DNA of 9,960 nt from Nitrospina sp. (GCA_003545625.1 DODH01000054.1:1836-11795); one strand, 5' to 3'; shown: positions 1 through 7,432, numbered from the stretch's first letter. Numbers and translations: made by a program. The notes: generated by a model not told the origin, from the sequence alone.

Positions 1-17
1 AGGGATGAAATTCTTCG

Positions 18-50
18 CTTTACCCTTGCAGGGCATGAGAGCAACGGTTA
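18..50 (-). repeat. Weak third copy of the spacer repeat family
   Basis: The spacer downstream of the SurA-like gene (1-110) has no gene. On the minus strand it carries AACCGTTGC, an 8-9 base insertion, then CCTGCAAGGGTAAAG. This parallels the AACGGTTG-CCTGCAAGATAAAG stretch of the copy at 6400-6508. Only this short part is shared, so common descent is plausible but not certain. The rest of 1-110, including a small AGCA/TGCT inverted repeat near 93-103, shows no clear terminator with a T-run for the minus-strand genes. Confidence 0.3.
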
Positions 51-110
51 AATACCACTCGCTCAAGAATGACAGGCAAAAGAGTTTTTCAGCAACCTGC
101 TAGTGGGAAA

Positions 111-1394
111 TTAAAGACGATTTAAGAGCTTTTCTTTGCGCTTTAGATATTCCTGCTCAGATATCCTGTTTTGATTGCGCAATTTTTTAATATGTTTGAG
201 TTTTTGCTCCAGGGACCCAAATTCAGAATCTTCATCTATCTTTGAATTTCCCTTCGATTTCTCGACGGACTTATACATTTCCTCCCATGTTTTCTGTAAA
301 TCCCGTTGCCCCGAATCGTTTTTTGATCTTAATTTCTTTTTTCTATTGAATTTACCGTTGTTTTTTTCCTTCTCAATTCCTTTTGAAACCAAGCTCTTAT
401 TTTTGGCGGGATCATCAAATAAAGTTATCTCAATAAAAGCGGAATTTTTTAATTCATCTATCCAATCGTCATAAACTTGTTTTTGCTTTTGCATGGTAAG
501 AATTTGATGGATTCGACTCTTAGCATCTTTTAGGGTTAAAGTTTTTCCAGGCAAAACTTCCTCGACCTTAATAATATGGTAACCATACTCCGTTTCAACG
601 ATGTCACTGACCTGCCCTGGTTTTAAACTAAACACCGCATCTTCGAACTCCCGCACCATTTTACCTCTCGCAACAAACCCCACATCCCCACCACTGCTGG
701 CAGAAATATCTTCCGAATATTTCATGGCAAGCTTAGAAAAATCATTGCCCTTTCGAATCTCATTGAGGACTTTTTTTGCCTGCCGCAATTTCGATCGTCT
801 ACTCTTCTCATCGGAGGAACCACGCTCAGAAATAAAAAGAATGTGGCGGGCTCTTACCTTGCCCTCTTCCCAGAATTCTTTTTGATTTTTCTTGTAATAT
901 TTTATTATGCTCTTCTCGCTAACTTTCACCCGGTTACCAATTTCAAACCGGGTGATTTTTGAAACCATTATCTGATCTCGAATATGGTTTTTATAGGATT
1001 TCAGAGTCCTCCCTTCCCGCTTCAACATTTCCAGCAACTGTCCATCCGCAAGATTATTTTTCTTTTTAATTTCCTCAACTGCTGCATCTACGGCATCTTC
1101 ATCTATAACAAAGCCGAATTTTTTTCCCTCCTGAATCTGAAGCTTTTCTTCAATAATCATATTCAGCGCTTCTTTCAACAGGTCCTGTTCTGAAATGCTG
1201 ACAGGAGCGCCCACATACTTCTGCCCCAATATGTCGGCCCGTTCTTCAATAGCGCTTAAAGTAATTATTTCGCTATTCACTTTTGCGGCCACCTTATCGA
1301 GAACCCTGGCATGAGCCGACAACAGCCCAAAAACCAACGGCAACAACAAAGACAAGATAAACCCAGCTTTAGTGGATTTTTTCAAGAAAATCAT
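111..1394 (-). CDS. SurA-like periplasmic peptidyl-prolyl isomerase/chaperone with SHOCT-like C-terminal tail
   Basis: Predicted to be an exported chaperone that helps fold outer-membrane proteins in the periplasm. The ATG at 1394 gives 427 residues; a TTG at 1406 in the same frame is possible, but the ATG puts a classic signal peptide at the N-terminus (KK at 5-6, hydrophobic core, cleavage likely after AHA at 27-29). Residues 30-175 match a SurA N-terminal domain. Residues about 177-280 form one parvulin (PpiC) domain with RARHILF, GGDVGF and GYHIIKVEEV. SurA-like proteins of this one-domain type usually end near residue 320. Here a Lys/Glu/Ser-rich, probably disordered linker follows (about 328-393), then a segment at 394-424 (SLEQKLKHIKKLRNQ, ISEQEYLKRKEKLL) that resembles the SHOCT motif. 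The start overlaps the upstream foldase gene by 26 bases. The family call is firm; the exact role is inferred. Confidence 0.88.
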   Translation of the reverse strand: MIFLKKSTKAGFILSLLLPLVFGLLSAHARVLDKVAAKVNSEIITLSAIEERADILGQKYVGAPVSISEQDLLKEALNMIIEEKLQIQEGKKFGFVIDEDAVDAAVEEIKKKNNLADGQLLEMLKREGRTLKSYKNHIRDQIMVSKITRFEIGNRVKVSEKSIIKYYKKNQKEFWEEGKVRARHILFISERGSSDEKSRRSKLRQAKKVLNEIRKGNDFSKLAMKYSEDISASSGGDVGFVARGKMVREFEDAVFSLKPGQVSDIVETEYGYHIIKVEEVLPGKTLTLKDAKSRIHQILTMQKQKQVYDDWIDELKNSAFIEITLFDDPAKNKSLVSKGIEKEKNNGKFNRKKKLRSKNDSGQRDLQKTWEEMYKSVEKSKGNSKIDEDSEFGSLEQKLKHIKKLRNQNRISEQEYLKRKEKLLNRL

Positions 1395-2325
1395 ACTTGA
1401 TCTCAATCTCCGATTTCTCTTTTAACTGAACCAGCCATTTCTGAAAAGCTGACTCTTGAAGTTCCTGCAACAGAACTTGTTCAACTGATTTTTCGGATTC
1501 ATCAAAGCTCATTTTACGTTCTTTAATTTTGTCAACGACCTTGAACAGATGAAAACCATAAGGAGTGCGAATGATGTCACTGACACCATTAATCTTCAGT
1601 TTGAAAACATTATCAAACTCTTCAGGCATTTGACCGGCCTCAAAATAACCTAAATCCCCGCCCCGAGTTCCTTCCGGACCCAGCGAAAATTCTTCGGCCA
1701 ACTCAGAGAAATCTTTTTGTTTCGACTGCAATTCTTTTTGAATTAGACGGATTTCCTCTTCCGTCTCAACCATGATATGCAGGGCTCTTACTTGCTCACG
1801 CTTATGAAACCTGGACTCATTGGCCTCAAAATAACGGCGCATTTCTCCGTCACTTACAGATACTTTACTATTGACCAAATTGCTAATCAATTTTTTTATC
1901 AACAAGTTGTTTTCTATAGTATATTCCCATTCTTTTCGGGTCAATCCCACAAATTCCAGCTGTCTTTTAAACGAATCATCAGGATATCCTGCCTCCGCTT
2001 TCAACAAAACCTCATTCAGTTCTTCCTGACTGATCTCGATTTCATTCTTTTTTATTTCCTGTCTTAAAAGCGTATTATGAACAATTTGCTCTACAACTCT
2101 GTTTTTGAGCCAAGTTAATTCTTCCGGTAAGATTTCTTCGGTGCTATGCACACGGAATTTCTTCTTATACACATTAAATCCCGCCTTAAACTGCTCCATA
2201 GAGACTTCTTCATTGTTTACAATTACGATGGCAACGCTATCAAGCAATTCATCGGAGGAAGAGGAACCATTGGAGCAAGAAACCAGGCACATCCCTAAGG
2301 CAATTCCTTTAAGCCATTTATTCAT
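1369..2325 (-). CDS. PpiC-type peptidyl-prolyl isomerase lipoprotein (PrsA/SurA-like foldase)
   Basis: Predicted lipid-anchored foldase, 318 residues, acting outside the cytoplasmic membrane. The ATG at 2325 is preferred over an in-frame start at 2382 because it gives a lipoprotein signal peptide: MNKWLKG, a short hydrophobic stretch, then the lipobox LVSC with Cys17 as the anchor, followed by a Ser-rich spacer. Ser at +2 does not suggest inner-membrane retention under the enterobacterial Lol rule. Residues about 30-170 are a helical SurA_N-like region. Residues about 176-270 form a PpiC domain (EQVRALHIMV, GGDLGYFEAGQMP, TPYGFHLFKV). Its start overlaps the mfd stop by 8 bases (ATGAATAA), and its end overlaps the SurA-like gene, so the three genes are probably coupled. 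The tandem arrangement suggests two cooperating foldases, one anchored and one soluble; that partnership is inference. Confidence 0.88.
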   Translation of the reverse strand: MNKWLKGIALGMCLVSCSNGSSSSDELLDSVAIVIVNNEEVSMEQFKAGFNVYKKKFRVHSTEEILPEELTWLKNRVVEQIVHNTLLRQEIKKNEIEISQEELNEVLLKAEAGYPDDSFKRQLEFVGLTRKEWEYTIENNLLIKKLISNLVNSKVSVSDGEMRRYFEANESRFHKREQVRALHIMVETEEEIRLIQKELQSKQKDFSELAEEFSLGPEGTRGGDLGYFEAGQMPEEFDNVFKLKINGVSDIIRTPYGFHLFKVVDKIKERKMSFDESEKSVEQVLLQELQESAFQKWLVQLKEKSEIEIKYDFLEKIH

Positions 2326-5300
2326 TATCAATCTCAACCGGAAGCAACGAATTTGCCAGCCTTTGCAGATAATTTGCGACAAGTTTCAAATCCGTTTTCC
2401 ATCCCTTGCGATCCAAGCGAATTTTAATCTTATACTCCGACTGCATACTCAAGCGTTCATCGAACAAAGAAGTTAGTATTTCTGGGTTGATAGCCGTTGA
2501 AGGCAAAAGATGTAAGTACACATCATTATGTTTCAGTTCAATTTTGGAAATATGGATTTTCTGGCATAGCATACGTATCTTTAAAAGGGCCAGAAGTTTT
2601 TCAACCGCTTCAGGATGCGGGCCATATCTATCTTCTAATTCACTCGCTACTGCCAAGCCTTCCTCATATTCGCTGGCTACCTGTATCCTTCGGTAAAAAT
2701 CCAGACGCTGGTTCAAATCTGGCACATAATCCTTGGGAATAAATCCTTTAACCATCAAATCCAGTTCCGTCTCAATTCTGGGATCGGATTTTTTTCCACG
2801 AATATCTTTCACCATATCCTCAACAAGCTTGCAATAAAGGTCAAAACCGACTGATGCAATATGTCCAGATTGGTTGTGCCCCAGCATATTGCCCACTCCG
2901 CGGATTTCCATATCACGAGCCGAAAGCTGGAAGCCCGCCCCAAGTTCACTCATTTCCTCAATAGCACTAAGACGTTTCCGAGCTTCGTCCTTCAAACCGC
3001 CCGTTCCCGGGATTAACAAATAGGCATAGGCCTGATGCTTGTACCGACCCACTCTTCCACGCAATTGGTAAAGTTGGGCCAGTCCGAATTGATCCGCGCG
3101 ATTTATAATGATGGTATTGGCGGAAGGTATATCGAGCCCGGATTCAATAATAGACGTACAAAGCAAAAGATCAACTTCCTTATCCATGAATTTTTTCATT
3201 ACTCTTTCCAGTTGATGTTCCGGCAATTGGCCATGGGCAATGTCTATTTTTACTCCGGGAACCACCCGCCGAATCATTGCGGCGATGGAATGGATGCTGT
3301 GAATTTTATTATGCACAAAAAACACCTGTCCGCTCCGGTCTACTTCCCGCATTATTGCCTCACGGATCACTTTTTCATCGAACTTTCGAATAAAGGTTTT
3401 AACCGCAAGGCGATCAACAGGTGGTGTTTCGATGATGCTTAAATCACGCACTCCCATCAGGGAAAAATGCAGTGTACGGGGAATCGGTGTAGCCGTAAGT
3501 GTGAGGATGTCTACAGAATTCCTAAGCTTCTTCAACTTTTCCTTGTGCTTGACTCCAAACCGTTGTTCCTCGTCAATAATGATCAAGCCGAGTGAGGCAA
3601 ACTTCACATCCTTTGACAACAATCGATGCGTTCCTATAATAATATCGACGTTGCCCTTTTTCAGTTCTGCCAGAGTCTCTTTTTGTTCACGGGGAGTTCG
3701 GAACCTGTTGACCATGTCAATGTTCACCGGGTATTCGTGAAAACGTTCCCGAAATGTCTGCACATGTTGCTGGGCAAGAATAGTGGTTGGAACCAATACA
3801 GCAACCTGCTTTTTATCCAGAACTACCTTGAAAGCCGCTCGCATGGCGACTTCCGTTTTACCATATCCAACATCCCCGCAAATCAATCTATCGGTGGGCT
3901 TGTCCTTTTCTAAGTCCGCCTCTACATCCTCAATGGCTTTCAATTGGTCCTCGGTCTCTTCATATTCGAACGCATCTGCAAACTCCCGCATCAAAATAGT
4001 ATTGTGCGAATAGGCATGGCCTTTAGTAAGTTCCCGGGAAGCATAAAGTTTCAGCAAATCTTCTGCCATTTCCTGAATCGCTTCCTTGACTTTTTTCTTT
4101 TGGCGCTTCCAAGCGGCTCCCCCCATTTTACTCAAGGGAGGTGGGGTTTCCTTTGACCCCACATATTTTTGAACTAGCCCAAGCCCCTCCATAGGAAGAT
4201 ACAGTTTTTCGTCATCGGCATAGAGGATTTCCAAAAACTCTCCCCCGCCCACCCCGGTTTGGAGTTCCCGGGTTCTCTGATACAAGCCAATGCCATAATC
4301 AATATGCACCAGAAAATCACCTTCTTTTAAATCCTTAAGCCCTCTTAGAAAAACTTGAGAACGGGGTTTTCTGCGGTGCCGATGTTTGTGGGTTCTTCCA
4401 AATATTTCGTGTTCCGCAATGAAAACCTGATTGCATGCAATTAATTGAAAGCCCTCACTGATTCTTCCAAGGTCCACATCGATTTCAAGTCCCCAATCAT
4501 GAAGCAACTCATGAATACGGCGAACCTGCCCCTTTGTGGGAGCAACGACCACCACTCTATTTTCATCCTCCTGCCATTTAAGGGCTTGTTCGCTGAAAGT
4601 ATCAAACTTCCCTGCCAACGAAGGAATGGGTTTCACCTCCAGGCCGAGTGTCCGGTCTGCTTCTTCATCCGAGGTTTTCAAGGTATTTAAAACAACACAT
4701 CCCTTGAATTTCGACACATAATCATTAAACTCATCCATCGCTAAATACAGTTCTTCGGGAGAAGCGGCGACATCCCCATTTTCCCTAACCGAGTGATATT
4801 CTGTATCGATGAGATTTTGAAACTGCTCAGATTTGGCCTGAAGTTGGTCTCTCTCATCAAGCACCACTAAAGAATCCGGGTGCAAATAATCAAAAAGCGA
4901 TTCGCGAGTAGAATAGAAAAAAGGGGCCAGATATTCCATCCCGGAAAACACCCCGAGATGCTGAGTTTTTTCCAGAAGCTCCTTCAGGGCCAAACGGTCG
5001 CACCCATTTTTTTCGGCAAAATTTTTGATGGCCTCCACCCCATGCTTTTTTTCAATTTCGCTCAGGCAAAGCTCCCGCACAGGAAGTATATTCACCGCTT
5101 CCAGCTGGTCGATGGACACTTGGGATAACACATCAAACTCACGAATGGACTCCACCTCATCGCCAAAAAATTCGATTCGAACCGGGTTCACCCCTCCGGG
5201 CTGGAAGAAATCGACAATATCCCCCCGCACACTGAACTCCCCTCTATTTTCCACCAATGGAGAACGTGTAAAACCATTATCAGATAGACAGGCTTCCAAA

Positions 5301-5782
5301 AATTCCCGTTCCAAACTCATTTTAATGTTTACCGGGAGAATCAGTTTCTCCAGGACAGAACGAGGCATGACCGTTTGCAGGCCGGCTTCCAAAGGCACAA
5401 CCAGAATCAAGGGATCTCCGGTTCGAAGCCGGTTAAGAATATCCAGCCTTTCTCCAGATATCTCGTTTAAAGGGGAAAGCAGTTCGTAGGGAAGAAGTTC
5501 CCAAGCGGGAAAAAAACACGGCTGGCATTTTATTTTTTCATGGCGGAAAAAATATTTGAGATCATCCAGTAAAATTTCGCCCCTGTTTTGATCAGCAGTA
5601 AAAATAACCACAGGGCGTTTTTGGATTTTAATCAGCTTCGACAGAAAAAGCGCACGCGAGGAACCTCTCAAGCCTTCGACAACAACAGGAGGACCTGATT
5701 CTTCCGTCCATTTCTGAACCAGGCAGACTTGCGATGCAAAATCCCCGCTCTCAATAATCGGGGTCAATACCCTTTCATTCAT
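2318..5782 (-). CDS. mfd: Transcription-repair coupling factor Mfd
   Basis: Cytoplasmic ATP-dependent translocase that removes RNA polymerase stalled at DNA lesions and recruits UvrA for nucleotide excision repair. The 1154-residue length is normal for Mfd. An N-terminal UvrB-like region without a working ATPase comes first (degenerate P-loop around 36-42; PAWELLPYE at 92-100). A CarD-like RNA polymerase interaction domain spans about 485-542 (LVHIDYGIGLYQ, YADDEKLYLP). The translocase motor follows: Walker A GDVGYGKT at 636-643, DEEQ box at 737-740, TATP at 763-766, and QLYQLRGRVGR at 903-913. The TRCF C-terminal domain starts near 1003 (VKGFIPKDYVPDLNQRLDFY at 1011-1030). All key motor motifs are intact. 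The ATG at 5782 has only a weak ribosome binding site. No convincing promoter was found in the 203-base leader, which is filled by a structured repeat. Confidence 0.98.
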   Translation of the reverse strand: MNERVLTPIIESGDFASQVCLVQKWTEESGPPVVVEGLRGSSRALFLSKLIKIQKRPVVIFTADQNRGEILLDDLKYFFRHEKIKCQPCFFPAWELLPYELLSPLNEISGERLDILNRLRTGDPLILVVPLEAGLQTVMPRSVLEKLILPVNIKMSLEREFLEACLSDNGFTRSPLVENRGEFSVRGDIVDFFQPGGVNPVRIEFFGDEVESIREFDVLSQVSIDQLEAVNILPVRELCLSEIEKKHGVEAIKNFAEKNGCDRLALKELLEKTQHLGVFSGMEYLAPFFYSTRESLFDYLHPDSLVVLDERDQLQAKSEQFQNLIDTEYHSVRENGDVAASPEELYLAMDEFNDYVSKFKGCVVLNTLKTSDEEADRTLGLEVKPIPSLAGKFDTFSEQALKWQEDENRVVVVAPTKGQVRRIHELLHDWGLEIDVDLGRISEGFQLIACNQVFIAEHEIFGRTHKHRHRRKPRSQVFLRGLKDLKEGDFLVHIDYGIGLYQRTRELQTGVGGGEFLEILYADDEKLYLPMEGLGLVQKYVGSKETPPPLSKMGGAAWKRQKKKVKEAIQEMAEDLLKLYASRELTKGHAYSHNTILMREFADAFEYEETEDQLKAIEDVEADLEKDKPTDRLICGDVGYGKTEVAMRAAFKVVLDKKQVAVLVPTTILAQQHVQTFRERFHEYPVNIDMVNRFRTPREQKETLAELKKGNVDIIIGTHRLLSKDVKFASLGLIIIDEEQRFGVKHKEKLKKLRNSVDILTLTATPIPRTLHFSLMGVRDLSIIETPPVDRLAVKTFIRKFDEKVIREAIMREVDRSGQVFFVHNKIHSIHSIAAMIRRVVPGVKIDIAHGQLPEHQLERVMKKFMDKEVDLLLCTSIIESGLDIPSANTIIINRADQFGLAQLYQLRGRVGRYKHQAYAYLLIPGTGGLKDEARKRLSAIEEMSELGAGFQLSARDMEIRGVGNMLGHNQSGHIASVGFDLYCKLVEDMVKDIRGKKSDPRIETELDLMVKGFIPKDYVPDLNQRLDFYRRIQVASEYEEGLAVASELEDRYGPHPEAVEKLLALLKIRMLCQKIHISKIELKHNDVYLHLLPSTAINPEILTSLFDERLSMQSEYKIKIRLDRKGWKTDLKLVANYLQRLANSLLPVEIDNE

Positions 5783-5806
5783 AACTAAAAACTCAAGATT
5801 TCAGGT

Positions 5807-5994
5807 CGGAGTACCTCCGCAGGCCAGCGTAACACTGGACTCAATTGGCAATACTTCATCTCGCAGGCAAACATTGCACAGGGATCAAGCTGGCCCTCCA
5901 GCGAGGGAAGCAAATAGCCATAACTTGTTAAGCCTCGACAGCTAGTTTCTAGCCATACAGAGCTATTGCTCACTGCCCTCGGCGGTTACGCCGG
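5807..5994 (-). repeat. Structured spacer repeat, copy A (possible mfd leader RNA)
   Basis: The spacer between mfd and the 125-aa gene is dense in inverted repeats. In plus-strand positions: CGGAG/CTCCG (5807-5819); a conserved core beginning CAATTGGCAATAC (5842-5870); CTCGCAGG (5860-5867) pairing with CCT-CCA-GCGAG (5895-5905, three-base bulge); GCAAATAGC (5910-5918) with GCTATTGC (5962-5969, one bulge); GCTAG-TTT-CTAGC (5941-5953); and CCAGCGTAAC (5824-5833) with GTTACGCCGG (5985-5994) closing the whole. All of these stems can form together. The single imperfect pair in the closing stem is G-U if transcribed from the minus strand but A-C from the plus strand, which mildly favours the minus strand. 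The core, second stem and three-base-loop hairpin recur in copy B. Alternative hairpins at 5889-5902, 5894-5907 and 5980-5993 would compete. Function unknown. Confidence 0.55.
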
Positions 5995-6363
5995 TTTAGG
6001 ATTAGAACCCACTTTTTCGGGAAGCAAGGGAATCCACTTGGGTTCACCCTTGGGTTTGAAATTCACACAAACAACAAAAGAAGGACCTTCATAGAAGTTT
6101 AACTTAAAATTTCCACCGCCAAAACGTTCAAAGAGATATTCTTCGGGACGGTCTCTAAAACCATCCAGCTCTTCTTTGCTGATTTTTGCAATTTCATAAA
6201 AATAGATGCCGACCCCCTCCAGAACTCCAGCAAGAAGGGTGCAACTGATCTGACTATAAATTTCTTCGAATCTTTGATCCATTTCCTCCTGGCTGGGGTC
6301 CCTCTTCAGTTCGCGCCTTAATTTTGGCTTATAATAATCTCTGAATTCCCGCTTGATCCACAT
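5986..6363 (-). CDS. Hypothetical protein, 125 aa, unrecognised
   Basis: I do not recognise this family. The 125-residue protein has no signal peptide. It begins with a strongly charged, probably helical region (1-35, many Lys/Arg/Glu). A more apolar segment follows at about 37-58 (LLAGVLEGVGIYFYEI), too polar for a clear membrane helix. After another charged helix comes a likely beta-rich end (FGGGNFKLNFYEGPSFVVCV at 81-100). Amino-acid use looks like a real soluble protein. The ATG at 6363 is the first start after an in-frame stop, but no Shine-Dalgarno sequence is visible. The gene is co-directional with mfd, 203 bases upstream of it, and is flanked on both sides by copies of a structured repeat. 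Its stop codon lies inside a GC-rich inverted repeat (5980-5993). An unrelated cassette carried between repeats is possible. Confidence 0.6.
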   Translation of the reverse strand: MWIKREFRDYYKPKLRRELKRDPSQEEMDQRFEEIYSQISCTLLAGVLEGVGIYFYEIAKISKEELDGFRDRPEEYLFERFGGGNFKLNFYEGPSFVVCVNFKPKGEPKWIPLLPEKVGSNPKPA

Positions 6364-6399
6364 GGATAATGATTAATATAAAGGGTGTAAATTAAAATC

Positions 6400-6508
6400 G
6401 GGGCCGGCGAGCCCCATAGCAGGAGAGGCAATTGGCAATACCTTTATCTTGCAGGCAACCGTTATCTCGGCTCAACAAGCCCCTGCAATATTATGATATT
6501 CTATCATA
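6400..6508 (-). repeat. Structured spacer repeat, copy B
   Basis: This diverged copy of the element at 5807-5994 lies in the divergent spacer between the 125-aa gene and aguB. In plus-strand positions it has GGGGC/GCCCC (6400-6415), a core CAATTGGCAATACC continuing to GCAGGCAA (6429-6458), TTGCAGG (6449-6455) pairing with CCTGCAA (6482-6488), an inner GGCT/AGCC (6469-6481), and TATGATA-TTC-TATCATA (6492-6508). The core matches copy A at 27 of 30 positions with one gap. Stem sequences differ from copy A while pairing is kept. Orientation is the same as copy A; the minus strand is assigned only by analogy. The other bases of this 181-base spacer show no clear promoter or ribosome binding site. 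Confidence 0.55.
6492..6508. promoter_or_regulatory. Perfect 7-bp palindrome upstream of aguB (hairpin or operator)
   Basis: TATGATA, three bases, then TATCATA form a perfect inverted repeat ending 36 bases before the aguB start. The first arm also contains TATGAT, a fair -10 hexamer, but no matching -35 is visible. By position it could be a regulator's operator for the agmatine genes. It also lines up with the GCTAG-TTT-CTAGC hairpin of copy A, so it may simply be the last hairpin of the repeat. Confidence 0.3.
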
Positions 6509-6544
6509 CCAAAATCCATTGAACGGGATTACTATAAATTTTAT

Positions 6545-7432
6545 ATGAAAAATAGTGAAACTGACGTATCGACTATTACGGTGGGCCTCGTTCAAATGGC
6601 CTGTTCCTCGGATGTGGACAAGAACCTGGCAAGCGCAATCGAGTCTATTTGTGCCGCGGCAAAAAAAGGAGCGCAAATCATTTGCCTTCCCGAACTTTTC
6701 CTGACTCAATATTTTTGCCAAACTGAAGACACCCAAAATTTTTCCCTGGCCGAATCCCTGCCCGGCCCAACGAGCGAAACACTCTCGAAGCTGGCCAAAG
6801 AGCTGGAGGTTGTACTGATTGTTCCCCTTTTTGAAAAGCGGACCGAGGGTATTTATCACAACACGGCACTTGTCATCGATGCGGATGGAAGCATTGCGGG
6901 GACCTATCGCAAAATGCATATTCCTGATGACCCTTGTTTCTTTGAAAAATTTTATTTCACTCCAGGAGATACCGGATTCAAAAGCTTTCCCACCCGATAC
7001 GGAAGGGTTGGAGTGCTTATCTGCTGGGATCAATGGTTCCCGGAAGCCGCCCGGTTAACCACCCTCTCTGGTGCACAGTTTTTATTTTATCCAACCGCTA
7101 TTGGCTATCAGGATGAAGATGCGAAAGAATCTAACCAACAGATTACCGCATGGGAAACCATACAAAAATCTCACGCTATTTCCAATGGTGTCTTTCTCGG
7201 ATCAGTAAACCGGGTGGGCCGGGAAAATGCTCTGACCTTCTGGGGCCAATCCTTTATCTGTAATCCATTTGGAAAGGTTATCGGACAGGCTGAAAATGAA
7301 CCCGAGATCGTGATTGCTCAATGCTCCCTGCCAGAAATCGAATCGGTAAGGCAAAACTGGCCTTTCTTAAGGGACCGGAGGGTCGATGCATATCAAGGTC
7401 TCTCTAAACTGTATCTTGATACCGATGAATGA
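6545..7432 (+). CDS. aguB: N-carbamoylputrescine amidase
   Basis: Cytoplasmic nitrilase-superfamily enzyme that hydrolyses N-carbamoylputrescine to putrescine, CO2 and ammonia, the last step of the agmatine route to putrescine. The 295-residue length is typical. The Glu-Lys-Cys triad is visible: Glu50 in CLPELF, Lys123 in YRKMHIPDDP and Cys160 in LICWDQWFPEAAR; the second conserved Glu is at 134 (CFFEKFYF). The YRKMHIPDDP and CWDQWFPEAAR motifs, with agmatine deiminase next door, separate it from general nitrilases. The ATG at 6545 has no good Shine-Dalgarno sequence (a GGGA lies too far upstream), so expression may be weak or the start may be leader-dependent. The stop overlaps the aguA start by 8 bases (ATGAATGA), which implies coupled translation. 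Confidence 0.95.
   Translation: MKNSETDVSTITVGLVQMACSSDVDKNLASAIESICAAAKKGAQIICLPELFLTQYFCQTEDTQNFSLAESLPGPTSETLSKLAKELEVVLIVPLFEKRTEGIYHNTALVIDADGSIAGTYRKMHIPDDPCFFEKFYFTPGDTGFKSFPTRYGRVGVLICWDQWFPEAARLTTLSGAQFLFYPTAIGYQDEDAKESNQQITAWETIQKSHAISNGVFLGSVNRVGRENALTFWGQSFICNPFGKVIGQAENEPEIVIAQCSLPEIESVRQNWPFLRDRRVDAYQGLSKLYLDTDE

Noticed and set aside
2326..2382. N-terminal extension of the lipoprotein foldase from a start at 2382
   Set aside because: It would place 19 residues before the signal peptide and bury the lipobox; the ATG at 2325 gives a standard lipoprotein and a short overlap.
5785..5973. 62-codon minus-strand open frame between mfd and the 125-aa gene
   Set aside because: It lies wholly within the structured repeat. 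Its core recurs in copy B with a one-base gap that would break the frame, and the translation shows no protein-like pattern.
5824..5994. Integron attC-like site: GCGTAAC and GTTACGC arms, with a stop codon in one arm of a single-gene unit
   Set aside because: The arms do not fit RYYYAAC/GTTRRRY, the span is longer than usual for attC, copy B lacks such arms, and no integrase is present.
5783..5994. 6S RNA, suggested by size, a symmetric internal loop in an alternative fold, and a GTTAC..CCTGCGG stretch like the E. coli 3' end
   Set aside because: The partner strand for that 3' stretch is missing and the core is repeated at copy B. The resemblance may be chance; an Rfam scan would settle it.
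6400..6544. Riboswitch ahead of aguB (glycine or guanidine type, from a GGAGAG and nearby hairpins)
   Set aside because: Other conserved aptamer parts are absent, and the same core occurs in the other spacer, so a dispersed repeat explains it better.
6491..7033. 180-codon open frame antisense to aguB
   Set aside because: It overlaps a clear aguB with an intact catalytic triad and shows no recognisable domain; it is a shadow frame.
7386..7424. Agmatine deiminase start at 7386
   Set aside because: It adds 13 atypical residues within aguB; the ATG at 7425 gives the normal N-terminus and an ATGAATGA overlap.
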